Assembly (NCBI GenBank): GCA_964460075.1
Contig: CAYWPC010000001.1
Span: 100,997-164,996 of the forward strand
Length of the DNA: 64,000 nucleotides
Source of the DNA: JAMBLL01 sp964460075
Lineage (GTDB): Bacteria > Actinomycetota > Acidimicrobiia > Spongiisociales > UBA5794
Direction of reading: 5' to 3'
Shown here: positions 34,545 to 43,361 of the stretch, one piece after another
Layout: each line of letters starts with the position of its first letter
Numbering within the stretch: the stretch's first letter is position 1
The notes under the pieces: model-generated
What the model saw: only the letters and a program-made list of their open reading frames with translations
Told to the model about the DNA's origin: nothing
Database searches by the model: none
Translations under genes and position numbers: made by a program

Positions 34545-36230
34545 ACTCACGACTTTCAACAAGTCGACGGTCCTCCCCGTCACGGCAAAGTCGACGAGGC
34601 GCTCTCCCACATTGTGCATCTGCGTGTTCGTGACGAAGAACACGGGCTTTGGGGAGAGATGCAACTCTCCCTTCGTGATAGTTCGGTGACTTGGCGCAAA
34701 CGGTCCCCGGGCAACAGCCTTCTGCGGCTTTCCGAACATCAACGCATTGTGGACAACCCCAACGCCGCTCCCGATATCAGACGGCGTGTTCCCAGGGAAC
34801 GCACCCCATGAGCATCTGGCAAGGAGATACACCGAAGCACTCCACGTGTTGATACCGATCCCGCCATACGCGAGATTCGAAACCATCGTGTCGACGGCAT
34901 CTTCGTACGCCTTCTCGGTCTTGGGATGGACGATGATGCTCGCACCAAGGGTCCCAGCAAGAACATCGTTCGCGAACGCTGTCGCCGAGGCTATGTACGT
35001 TGGCACATCAGGACTCGGCAGGGTCACGACCGCGAGCGCGGGAGCGAAATATTCTGTCACGAATGCCGGGTCTTCGGTTGCTGCCGGGTCGAGATCCGTC
35101 ACGAGGAATCGCTTTGACTCGCTCCCGAACACCTCGACCGTGCCAGATCCCCCAACGACAGCTTCGCACCTTTCGAGTGATCCAGGGTAGTAGGCATCCC
35201 TGCTGTCGAGTCGGCCCAAGAGGGCTCTGACCTCGTCGAGGAAGGCGGGAGTACATTCCCACGACTCTGGGAGTACGAGGATCTGAGTAGCCACGCAATT
35301 GAACCCAGAGTTGTTCATCTTTTGTGTCACGACGTTCTCTGCCTGGAACCTCAGATCAGCCCTGGACCAGTCGCCAGGGATCACGATCGTCGGCGAAACT
35401 CCGCCAAGTTCCGCTGAGATGGGCTTGTCGTTGATTGGTGTATCTGCCAAGCGGTTCGCGACGCCCACATCGCCAATTCCGAAGCGAATCGCGTTATACG
35501 TCCTCGAGCTCCCCGTGATGTGGATCGTGTCGACATCACGGTGAGACGTCAGATAGGCACCAACATCACCACCTCCATACACGAACCGCAGGTACCCTGC
35601 CTCGATGAACGCTTCGAACACCTTCTCGAAGATCTCACCGAGATAGTCATTGACCGGGTTCATCTTCAAGATCACTACGTGACCTTCATTGAAAAGCTTG
35701 TACACGACGTCGAGTGGAGGTATCGATGCAATGTTCCCTGCACCGAGGATCAAGCACACAGAGCCACCTGGATCGTCATCCTTGTAAAACTCACCGATTG
35801 TGTCTTCAAGCGATTCGATGGTCACGTCCGGCTGCATCCACACCTGTGCGCTCGAGCCTGAAAACAGGAGACGGTCGGCGCCAGACGCGGGTAGCACATC
35901 GACGAGAACCTGGCCATTTGACCGTGTGTGCGCGCTGAAACCGTCAAGGACGTTGGAACCGGCCGCGATGCGCACGAGCGTCGCCTCGAGCGCGTTGATG
36001 GCCTCGATGAAGGCATAGGGGCCCGAGAGCCACTCCTCACCTGCGAGTGGTGAGTCCATGGCCAATCCCTTGGCCTTGACCGCTGACTCGACCCACGCAC
36101 GGGCATGAGCTGCAGCATTGGTGCGGAGATCTCCGAGGAGCGTGATCTTGTCAGAAACGCCGAGGGATGCCCATGCATTCTTCGACGCCTGGAGATCGGC
36201 AATGGCGTGGTCTAAGTGTCGAGTGTTCAT
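34527..36230 (-). CDS. Aldehyde dehydrogenase superfamily protein (atypical)
   Basis: 567 residues, longer than the usual ~480. The Rossmann part includes CLILGAGNIASIPPLDVVYKL, HITGSSRTYNAI (NAD loop) and AELGGVSPTIV (general-base Glu). The catalytic Cys is in NNSGFNCVATQ. This matches the branch often annotated as NAD-dependent aldehyde dehydrogenase or acyl-CoA-reductase-like; the substrate is unknown. It is the only minus gene between maf and the lipoprotein gene, and the 51-base gap from the latter allows a shared transcript. Confidence 0.82.
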   Translation of the reverse strand: MNTRHLDHAIADLQASKNAWASLGVSDKITLLGDLRTNAAAHARAWVESAVKAKGLAMDSPLAGEEWLSGPYAFIEAINALEATLVRIAAGSNVLDGFSAHTRSNGQVLVDVLPASGADRLLFSGSSAQVWMQPDVTIESLEDTIGEFYKDDDPGGSVCLILGAGNIASIPPLDVVYKLFNEGHVVILKMNPVNDYLGEIFEKVFEAFIEAGYLRFVYGGGDVGAYLTSHRDVDTIHITGSSRTYNAIRFGIGDVGVANRLADTPINDKPISAELGGVSPTIVIPGDWSRADLRFQAENVVTQKMNNSGFNCVATQILVLPESWECTPAFLDEVRALLGRLDSRDAYYPGSLERCEAVVGGSGTVEVFGSESKRFLVTDLDPAATEDPAFVTEYFAPALAVVTLPSPDVPTYIASATAFANDVLAGTLGASIIVHPKTEKAYEDAVDTMVSNLAYGGIGINTWSASVYLLARCSWGAFPGNTPSDIGSGVGVVHNALMFGKPQKAVARGPFAPSHRTITKGELHLSPKPVFFVTNTQMHNVGERLVDFAVTGRTVDLLKVVSSALRG

Positions 36231-36281
36231 GCAACGGAATCTAGTGGCCTCAATTCATGGACGGGCGGGGAGGGGAGTGCC

Positions 36282-36818
36282 TTACGCGCTGGTATCCACG
36301 GAGAAATCGATCGTGGGACTATCTGTATCGAGACCGTTGAAGGTGATCGTCGTCTCGAACACAGCGCCCGTCGAATCGGTGAGTTGGCATACAATCTCGT
36401 TCGCATCATCGACAATGACCGACGTCGCACCACAATCGAGCGCATCTTGGGGCAGGGTAACTCCCGAGAGCTCTTCGACCTGCTGGATAACCGTCGCAGC
36501 GACTTCAGGAAAATTCTTCGCCAGGACAACGTTGGTCGTCTTCACCGATGAGCCGTCCTCTGCAACGACGGCTTGCAGTTCGATGGTTTGCCCGTCCTCG
36601 GTATCTGCTGTACACAGGAATCGGGTGCCAACGTCTTGAGATGACGGTTTGGAACAATTTGCGATCAGGTCTCCAAGCCCGATCTGTTCGGCGAGTGATT
36701 CCTCGATGAAGTCCTCGGTCTGATTCTCAATCGTCGGTGTGCCGATGCTGAACTCGGCGGATGCCGAACACGCAGAGGCAACGAGCGCGAAAGCGAGTGT
36801 GAGCAGGAGATATTTCAT
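36282..36818 (-). CDS. Putative lipoprotein with duplicated DUF4333-like domain
   Basis: 178 residues. MKYLLLTLAFALVASACSAS is a type II signal peptide with lipobox VASAC, so it is anchored outside the membrane. The mature part consists of two similar segments of about 70 residues. Each has a helix, a Cys in an NC or DC step, then a Cys in FLCTAD or IVCQLT followed by a beta strand, consistent with one disulfide per unit. This resembles DUF4333 in actinobacteria. ATG 36818 is fixed by the signal peptide. Confidence 0.7.
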   Translation of the reverse strand: MKYLLLTLAFALVASACSASAEFSIGTPTIENQTEDFIEESLAEQIGLGDLIANCSKPSSQDVGTRFLCTADTEDGQTIELQAVVAEDGSSVKTTNVVLAKNFPEVAATVIQQVEELSGVTLPQDALDCGATSVIVDDANEIVCQLTDSTGAVFETTITFNGLDTDSPTIDFSVDTSA

Positions 36819-36901
36819 GGGGAGCCACAATACTGGCGACGCCGTTGTGAGGCGAACCAGGCACGAGGACTGCCTCGATTCGGTCGAGCTGACCTGCGCA
36901 G

Positions 36902-36913
36902 TAGTATCTGTAC
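36902..36913 (+). promoter_or_regulatory. Putative -10 box for a leaderless SDR transcript
   Basis: TAGTAT (36902-36907) followed by 6 nt and the ATG at 36914, with no Shine-Dalgarno. A weak TTCGGT lies 17 bp upstream of the box. Confidence 0.4.
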
Positions 36914-37681
36914 ATGGATATTTCAGGATCTGCAGCAATCGTCACCGGTGGTGCGTCTGGCCTCGGGGCGGCAACAGCTAGGGCGCTCAGCGCCGCTGGT
37001 GCCTACGTGACCATCATCGACCTCAACGAAGAAGCCGGAGCGGCCATGGTCGACTCATCTGACGGCGCCATCGGTTTCGTACCGGCCGACGTGACCGACG
37101 CCAAGCAGGTGTTGGACGCCATAGACGTAGCGTCCGATCGGGGACCGCTGCGAATCGCGGTCAACTGCGCTGGTATCGCAATCGGTGAACGCACACTGGA
37201 TCGCAGTGGCGGCCCTGCAGACATATCCAGATTCACGAAAGTCATACACGTGAATCTCGTCGGCACGTACAACGTCGGTTCGCAAGCCGCTGCCGCCATG
37301 GCACGAACCGTACCTCTGGAGCACAACGAGCACGGCGTGATCATCAACACGGCTTCCGTCGCCGCGTTCGACGGTCAGATCGGTCAGACCGCGTACTCTG
37401 CTTCCAAGGGCGGCATCGTTGGCATGACGCTCCCCATGGCACGAGACTTGTCGTCCGTTGGCGTGCGCGTGAATACGATTGCGCCGGGAATCATCGACAC
37501 GCCACTGCTCGCAGGCCTCGATGTCGAGATGCGAGAAGCCCTCGCATCCAACGTGCCGTTTCCCAAGCGCCTCGGAACGCCGGACGACTATGCACACCTA
37601 GTGCTCGCCCTCATCACCAACGGATACATGAACGGTGAAACGATCCGGCTTGACGGTGCTCTCAGGATGGCGCCACGGTAG
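36914..37681 (+). CDS. Short-chain dehydrogenase/reductase, 3-hydroxyacyl-CoA dehydrogenase-like
   Basis: 255 residues. TGGASGLGAATARAL is the NAD-binding loop, NCAGIAIG the structural NNAG variant, INTASVAAFDGQIGQTAYSA with YSASKGG the catalytic Ser-Tyr-Lys. PGIIDTPLL and PKRLGTPDDYAHLV resemble the type II 3-hydroxyacyl-CoA dehydrogenase (HSD10-like) branch, which acts in fatty-acid or branched-chain catabolism. That fits the nearby acyl-CoA dehydrogenase, but it remains inference. Confidence 0.88.
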   Translation: MDISGSAAIVTGGASGLGAATARALSAAGAYVTIIDLNEEAGAAMVDSSDGAIGFVPADVTDAKQVLDAIDVASDRGPLRIAVNCAGIAIGERTLDRSGGPADISRFTKVIHVNLVGTYNVGSQAAAAMARTVPLEHNEHGVIINTASVAAFDGQIGQTAYSASKGGIVGMTLPMARDLSSVGVRVNTIAPGIIDTPLLAGLDVEMREALASNVPFPKRLGTPDDYAHLVLALITNGYMNGETIRLDGALRMAPR

Positions 37682-37801
37682 CTTTGGACTGGCTCGGCAT
37701 GCCGTACCCTTCGTGATCACCATGATTGCTCCTGGCGCATCGATCGTCATGCCCGGGTTCGCGTCGACAAGAGGCGTCCTTCCTGCATTCGGGCCATCCA
37801 A

Positions 37802-39013
37802 GTGATCCCTTTCGACGATCAGGGATTTCTTCAGGACCCCTATCCAATACTCAACGCTGTTCGTGAGAAAACACCTATCTTCAGCCAACTGAAGCCGAAG
37901 AGCGCTCAGGCGACATGGTTTCTCACACGACATGACGATATCCAATCCGCGCTGCGCGATCGGCGACTTGGGAGGGTGTTCGACCACGTGCTCACCTACG
38001 ACCAGGTTGGCGTCGAACCTCCGCCTCCTTCGTTGCAGCCATATCTGGACATAGAACGATGGTCTCTTCTTCAGCTTGAGCCTCCGGACCACACCCGCAT
38101 CAGGGCGCTCCTATCTCGGGAGTTCACTCCGAGGCGGGTCGCGTCGCTCCAGCCGCGCATGGACCAGATTGCGAGCGATCTGTTCGACCAACACGATTCC
38201 ACCGACTTCGAACTTCTCTCCGATCTCGCTGCACCACTCTCGCTACTGATCATGTGTGAGCTTCTCGGTGCACCGTTCGAGGATCGCCATCTTCTGCTGG
38301 ACTGGTCCCATCGCATCGTCAAGATGTACGAGTTCGAGATCGATTCCGAAGCCGTACGCTCAGCCGTCGAAGCATCCGAGGAGTTCTCGGCGTGGACGAG
38401 CGACCTGATCGCGAGGAGGCGAAGCGACCCGCAGGACGATCTGATCTCCGGCCTGGCCACGGTTCGCACGCCAGATGGTCAGCTCAGCGACCCGGAGATC
38501 ATCTCCACGATCATCCTTCTCCTCAATGCAGGCCATGAGGCGACCGTCAACACCATCGGCAACGGCTTCGCTGCGCTCCTAACGCATCCAGACGAGTGGA
38601 GGCGTCTGTGCGCGGGCGATGTCACGTGTGCGGTGGCTGTGGAGGAGCTCTTCCGATACGACTCTCCTCTGCAACTCTTCGAACGATGGGTCCTCGTCGA
38701 GGACTTCCAAATCTCGGGTCGACACATCCCCATTGGCACCAACATTGCAATGCTCTTCGGGTCGGCGAATCGCGATCCGAGAAAATGGGAGCAACCAGAC
38801 ACGTTCGACATCGGTCGAGGGAACCCGACACATGTCACGTTCGGGTGGGGCCTTCACCACTGCATCGGCGCCCCCTTGGCAAGAATGGAGGTCGCCACGG
38901 CTCTCAAACATCTTGCAACCCGATTCCCCGGCACGGAGCTGCTGGCTGAGCCCGTTCGTCACCCAACGTTCGTGATTCATGGGTACGAGGCCGTCGATGT
39001 GGCTCTTGGATGA
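37802..39013 (+). CDS. Cytochrome P450
   Basis: 403-residue soluble bacterial P450. The I-helix motif is LNAGHEATVN, the K-helix ExxR is in EELFRYDSP, and the heme-thiolate loop is FGWGLHHCIGAPLAR with the ligand Cys. LEPPDHTRIRALLSREFTP is the conserved C-helix region. It would hydroxylate an unknown substrate with ferredoxin partners that are not encoded nearby. GTG start without a clear ribosome-binding site; the 120 bases before it hold nothing I recognise. Confidence 0.92.
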   Translation: MIPFDDQGFLQDPYPILNAVREKTPIFSQLKPKSAQATWFLTRHDDIQSALRDRRLGRVFDHVLTYDQVGVEPPPPSLQPYLDIERWSLLQLEPPDHTRIRALLSREFTPRRVASLQPRMDQIASDLFDQHDSTDFELLSDLAAPLSLLIMCELLGAPFEDRHLLLDWSHRIVKMYEFEIDSEAVRSAVEASEEFSAWTSDLIARRRSDPQDDLISGLATVRTPDGQLSDPEIISTIILLLNAGHEATVNTIGNGFAALLTHPDEWRRLCAGDVTCAVAVEELFRYDSPLQLFERWVLVEDFQISGRHIPIGTNIAMLFGSANRDPRKWEQPDTFDIGRGNPTHVTFGWGLHHCIGAPLARMEVATALKHLATRFPGTELLAEPVRHPTFVIHGYEAVDVALG

Positions 39014-39077
39014 TATCGACACCAGCCCGCACGATCCTCTACCAGTAGCTGTTCCGTGCGTGCCTTCTACGCAGCAC

Positions 39078-39701
39078 CTACGTATCGCCGGCACTCTCTG
39101 CATGCTGTCGAATCCATGTGTGCATCGCCACTCCTGAGGCAACACCAACATTGATTGATCTGGTCGATCCGTACTGGGTTATGTGCAGAATGGTTCTGCA
39201 CATAGCTTGCACTTCGGGGGAGAGGCCTGGGCCTTCCTGGCCAAACGCGAGGACACATCGTTCGGGGAGCTCCGCCGACTCGATGGGTCTCGATCCATCA
39301 ACAATATCGATGCCGATGATGGGTAGATCTGCCGACTTCGTGAAGCGAGCGAAGGCGGCTGGAGTCTCGTGGTGCTCGATGTGCTGGTACCGGTCAGTCA
39401 CCATCGCTCCTCTCCGGTTCCATCTGCGTTTACCGACGATGTGCACCGTGTGGGCAAGGAAGGCGTTGGCGTTGCGCACGATGGTGCCGATGTTCATATC
39501 GTGCTGCCAGTTCTCGATGACGACATGGAAGGCATGCCGCCTCGTGTCGAGATCCGCAACAATGGCTTCCCGTTTCCAGTAGCGGTAGCGATCCAGGACG
39601 TTGCGAACGTCACCGCCTGCGAGGAGTTCCGGATCGAGCCGACTGTCCTGCGGCCAGGGGAGAGGGTGGGGCCCGACTCCTATGGCGCGTTCGTCATCCA
39701 C
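39078..39701 (-). CDS. SpoU/TrmH-family RNA 2'-O-methyltransferase
   Basis: 207 residues with the three SPOUT motifs: NIGTIVRNANAF, ERCVLAFGQEGPGLS and SINVGVASGVAMHTW, forming the C-terminal trefoil-knot SAM site. It methylates a ribose 2'-OH in tRNA or rRNA; the target is not predictable. GTG start overlapping the stop of the upstream dehydrogenase by 8 bp, so they are co-transcribed. Confidence 0.88.
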   Translation of the reverse strand: MDDERAIGVGPHPLPWPQDSRLDPELLAGGDVRNVLDRYRYWKREAIVADLDTRRHAFHVVIENWQHDMNIGTIVRNANAFLAHTVHIVGKRRWNRRGAMVTDRYQHIEHHETPAAFARFTKSADLPIIGIDIVDGSRPIESAELPERCVLAFGQEGPGLSPEVQAMCRTILHITQYGSTRSINVGVASGVAMHTWIRQHAESAGDT

Positions 39702-40587
39702 CCGATCCCACCTCGATGCTCGACATGAGCTCGAGTGCCTTCACGAGGGCGTGATTGCCTTCCGACCCTAGGCCACGCTGTTGAAGCGCTCTGTACATCT
39801 GGAATACCAACGCCGTACCCGGCAGCGGAACACCCAAGGCATCCCCGGCATCGAGAACAAGGCGGAGGTCCTTCTGCTGCAAGTCGATCGTAAAGCCAGG
39901 ACGCCAATCCCGCTCGATCATCTTTGGGCCGCGGTTCGACAGCATCCAAGATCCTGCGGCTCCACCTTCCACGGCGGCAAGCACAGATGACAAGTCGAGG
40001 TCGCCTGCTTCGGCAAGCATGAATGCCTCCGAGACCGCGAGCTGGTTCACGACGACAAGGATCTGATTGACTGCCTTGACAAGCTGGCCTGATCCTTGTG
40101 GTCCGACGTGGGTGATAGTTCGGCCTACGGCTCGCAGATACGGCATTGCACGTTCGAGTTGATCCGATTCGCCTCCGACCATGATGCTGAGTGTGGCGTT
40201 GCGTGCGCCTTCGGATCCGCCGGAGATCGGGGCATCAAGCCAATGTCCGCCCGCTGTCTCAATCTTCATGGCGAATGCTTGGGTCGCCACGGGACTAATC
40301 GTTGAATGGTCGATGATCAGTCCTCCGCTCCGCATACCGCTGGCGAGACCGTCAGGACCGAACACGACTGCGTCGACATCTGGCGTGTCTGAGACGCACA
40401 CCATGACAATGTCGGCCTGAGTCCCCACTGCTGCCGGCGATCGCGCCCTCTCCGCCCCCATGTCCACCAGATCATCCGTCCGTGAAGCCGTTCGGTTCCA
40501 CACAACCGTTTCGAACCCTGCCCGTAGCAAGTTTCCCGCCATGCTGTGACCCATGATTCCTAGCCCAATGAATCCGATCTCCGCCAC
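39694..40587 (-). CDS. NAD(P)-dependent 3-hydroxyisobutyrate dehydrogenase-like enzyme
   Basis: 297 residues of the beta-hydroxyacid dehydrogenase family. The Rossmann start is IGFIGLGIMGHSMAGNLL, substrate binding is DAPISGGSEGA, and GSGQLVKAVNQ contains the catalytic Lys. QKDLRLVLD is the late motif. Candidates are 3-hydroxyisobutyrate dehydrogenase (valine breakdown) and tartronate semialdehyde reductase. It sits between the MFS and SpoU genes on the same strand, 12 bases after the transporter. Confidence 0.88.
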   Translation of the reverse strand: MAEIGFIGLGIMGHSMAGNLLRAGFETVVWNRTASRTDDLVDMGAERARSPAAVGTQADIVMVCVSDTPDVDAVVFGPDGLASGMRSGGLIIDHSTISPVATQAFAMKIETAGGHWLDAPISGGSEGARNATLSIMVGGESDQLERAMPYLRAVGRTITHVGPQGSGQLVKAVNQILVVVNQLAVSEAFMLAEAGDLDLSSVLAAVEGGAAGSWMLSNRGPKMIERDWRPGFTIDLQQKDLRLVLDAGDALGVPLPGTALVFQMYRALQQRGLGSEGNHALVKALELMSSIEVGSGG

Positions 40588-40599
40588 GATCCCTCCGAT

Positions 40600-41787
40600 C
40601 TACTTCGATGACGTTACAGCGGACCCCATTCGTCTGGTGACGAGAACCGCGGGAATCAGCGATATGAGCGAGAACGCGAAGGCGACGACATTGGGGAGGT
40701 GAGCTTCCACGCTGAAGAGCACACCGGCAAGGGCGGTGCCGAGAATGATCGAGAGGCTCTGCACCGACTGAAACACGCCGAGTACTCCGCCTCGCACCGA
40801 GTCGTCAACCACCTTTGTCGCGATCGACTGCGTCGGGGGAAGCGCCATCCCTCCGCCTGCGGCAAACAGCACACCGCCGACAGCCGCCTGCCACGGGTCC
40901 ACCATCACAGCGTATATCGCGAAGCCGACAGATCGTACGACGATTCCCAGCGTGACCAGTCGTGCTTCTCCAAACCTTCCGAGAAGCCGAGGCAGAATTG
41001 CCACCTGCGTGACGATCTGGGAGAGCCCAACGAACGCTAGGAGAACCCCGACACCCAGTTCGACGTTCGTCTCGAAGAGCACCTCCTGACCGAACAGCGC
41101 AAATGTCGCAATGATCAGTCCAAGAGAGAATTGTGCGACGAAAGCGATCGAGAGAACAAGGACCAATGGTCGTATCGTGAGCGCCCGCCTCATCGTCAAC
41201 TTCGGCCCTTCGGTTCCCAGCTTCGATCGACGTTCTTCCGTGTGTGTCTCGTCGAGCGTCAACACGGTGAGAGCCACGACGAGAGCAGCAGCAGCAGCAG
41301 CGAAGAAGTACGGGACCCTTGGGCCTCCGAATCCTACGAGAAGGCCTCCAATTGCCGGTCCGATCATGAAGCCGAGGCCGAACATGGCCGAGATGAGCCC
41401 AAGCGCCTGTGCGCGCTGCTTGAGTGGCGTTACGTCGGTGATGTATGCCTGGGCGACGACGAGGTTGCCTCCGGTGAGCCCGTCGAAGATTCGTGCTGCA
41501 AACAGCACCCAGGCGGAACTCGCAAGTCCGAACGCCGCAAACGCGATGACCGTGCCGACCTGCGAAACCACCAGCACGGGGACACGGCCGATCCTGTCGC
41601 TCCACCGCCCGAGGATCGGACCCCCGACGAACTGCGCCGCAAAGAAGGATGCGACGAGCAGAGCGATTTCTGTGGGGGAGAGGCCGAACTCGGTTTGTGC
41701 GTATATCGGGAGGATCGGCAGGATCATGCCTGCGCCGACCATCTGAACAAACACGATCAACAAGATCGTGATGAGACGTTTGTCCAT
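40600..41787 (-). CDS. Major facilitator superfamily transporter (drug/metabolite efflux type)
   Basis: 395 residues with about 12 predicted membrane helices. The MFS motif A-like loop is GRWSDRIGRVPVLVVS between helices 2 and 3, and SAMFGLGFMIGPAIGGLL is the motif C-like antiporter signature, pointing to efflux (TetA/DHA1-like). MDKRLITILLIVFVQMVG gives a normal N-terminus at 41787; a longer upstream frame lacks transporter character. The substrate is unknown. Confidence 0.87.
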   Translation of the reverse strand: MDKRLITILLIVFVQMVGAGMILPILPIYAQTEFGLSPTEIALLVASFFAAQFVGGPILGRWSDRIGRVPVLVVSQVGTVIAFAAFGLASSAWVLFAARIFDGLTGGNLVVAQAYITDVTPLKQRAQALGLISAMFGLGFMIGPAIGGLLVGFGGPRVPYFFAAAAAALVVALTVLTLDETHTEERRSKLGTEGPKLTMRRALTIRPLVLVLSIAFVAQFSLGLIIATFALFGQEVLFETNVELGVGVLLAFVGLSQIVTQVAILPRLLGRFGEARLVTLGIVVRSVGFAIYAVMVDPWQAAVGGVLFAAGGGMALPPTQSIATKVVDDSVRGGVLGVFQSVQSLSIILGTALAGVLFSVEAHLPNVVAFAFSLISLIPAVLVTRRMGSAVTSSK

Positions 41788-41928
41788 CGATCGTAGGTCC
41801 ACAATACATCCTCGGAGACAGCGCCCGAGGCTACCGAGCCTCATCGGCGTAGTACCGGTGTACGTGTTTTCCTCGACGTCACCGCTCCGCTCGATACACT
41901 GAACAGTGGCTACAGAGGCGACGTTGCT

Positions 41929-42276
41929 GTGACACATAATGAGATCGCGCGCAGGCTCACATATCGTCTCGGTCTCGGAGGCAGGGTGCACGAGCCGCCG
42001 CATCCCTACCTCGATATCGAGGACGCCCTCGTCGCCTGGCTCCTCGCTGATGACGACCACGCCACACAGGCAGCCGCTTGGTTGGCGCATCCGGTGTCTC
42101 CCGAAGGAGCATGGGTCGGTGCCTCGGCACGTTCGTGGGCGTCACAGGAGCTTGAGCTCCGACGCCCGGTTCTTGAGGCACTCGGTGTTGAATCTTCACC
42201 GAACGCAATGAGGGGGTTCGTCCGATGGTGGCTTCCTCGGACCGTCCGCAGGTTCGTGGCAACCGTCAGGCGCTGA
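41929..42276 (+). CDS. Hypothetical protein, 115 residues
   Basis: Unrecognised small protein, Trp- and Arg-rich at the C-terminus (FVRWWLPRTVRRFVATVRR), acidic in the middle (LDIEDALVAWLLADDD). No signal peptide or membrane helix. GTG start overlapping the stop of an 8-codon frame that itself begins 5 nt after a TACACT box (41895-41900). It is isolated between divergent and convergent neighbours, so expression must come from the 141-base gap upstream. Confidence 0.5.
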   Translation: MTHNEIARRLTYRLGLGGRVHEPPHPYLDIEDALVAWLLADDDHATQAAAWLAHPVSPEGAWVGASARSWASQELELRRPVLEALGVESSPNAMRGFVRWWLPRTVRRFVATVRR

Positions 42277-42305
42277 TCGGTCTAGATCAGCAACACGGCC
42301 CGCTC

Positions 42306-43361
42306 TCAGATCTCCGAGGATGAGAAGTCGGTGATCACGGCGATTCCTGTGCCTGGGAATCGTTCCATCTCTCTAAAACGCTCGACACCTCCAGCTAGGT
42401 CAAACGTCTCGGTCACGAGCATGGCGGGATCCAGACGGCCGTCCTCGATCATCTTGAGCATCGATGGATATCTCCACGCTTGCATGCCATGACTGCCGTA
42501 GAGCTCGACCTCGTTCGCGTGAAGACGCCACACGGGGATGGTCGGCTCCGCGTCCTCTCCAACCATCAAGCCGACCTGCACATGGCGCCCCCTTGTCGCC
42601 AGCGACCGAATCGAGTTGACGGCGGTCTCGCTCGATCCGAGGGTGTCGAGTGACACAGCTACACCTCCAGACGACAGATCTTTGACCGCTTCGACACTGT
42701 CATCCTCTTTCTGCACCAGCACCGAGGCTGCCGCTCCGCAACTGATGGCCAATTCGAGTGCTGCCTCGTCTATGTCGAGAGCTATGACGTGGGCTCCCAT
42801 TCCTGCCGCGATCATGACGGCCGACAGTCCCACACCGCCGCATCCCCACACGGAGACCCACTGTCCCTCGGTTACACCGCCCTGGTCGACCACGGCTCTG
42901 AACGCGGTAGCGAATCGGCACCCGAGGATTGCAGCAGTCGCGAAGCTCATCTCGTCTGGCAGTCGGACGATATTCTCGGCGGCATATGGGAGCGCTACAT
43001 ACTGAGCGAATGAGCCCCATCCTGAGAATCCCGGCTGGTACTGGTGCTCACACACCTGTTGGTTACCCCCCAAGCACTGTGAACATGCCCCGCATCCCAA
43101 AACAAACGGCGCGGTGACACGCTGCCCCAAGAACGTCGGCTCGACTCCCTCGCCAACGCCTACCACCACACCACTCAGCTCGTGACCAGGCACATGGGGG
43201 AGACGAATGGCTGCGTCGTGCCCGACCCAGCCATGCCAATCGCTCCGACACAGGCCACTTGCGTGGACTTCCACCACCACACCGTCACGCGGAGGCGCTG
43301 GATCTCGAACATCGATGATCTTAACGGGGCCGCCGAAGCGCTCAAAGAGTGCTGCGATCAC
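42306..43361 (-). CDS. Zinc-dependent alcohol dehydrogenase (MDR family)
   Basis: 351 residues. The catalytic zinc site is suggested by GLCRSDWHGW and VPGHELSG. The structural zinc cysteines lie in GCGACSQCLGGNQQVC. The cofactor fold shows VWGCGGVGLSAVMIA and ALDID (Asp, hence NAD preferred). Substrate unknown. GTG start overlapping the oxidase stop upstream (GTGA), so oxidase and dehydrogenase form an operon that could oxidise alcohols or hydroxy acids in sequence. Confidence 0.9.
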   Translation of the reverse strand: MIAALFERFGGPVKIIDVRDPAPPRDGVVVEVHASGLCRSDWHGWVGHDAAIRLPHVPGHELSGVVVGVGEGVEPTFLGQRVTAPFVLGCGACSQCLGGNQQVCEHQYQPGFSGWGSFAQYVALPYAAENIVRLPDEMSFATAAILGCRFATAFRAVVDQGGVTEGQWVSVWGCGGVGLSAVMIAAGMGAHVIALDIDEAALELAISCGAAASVLVQKEDDSVEAVKDLSSGGVAVSLDTLGSSETAVNSIRSLATRGRHVQVGLMVGEDAEPTIPVWRLHANEVELYGSHGMQAWRYPSMLKMIEDGRLDPAMLVTETFDLAGGVERFREMERFPGTGIAVITDFSSSEI

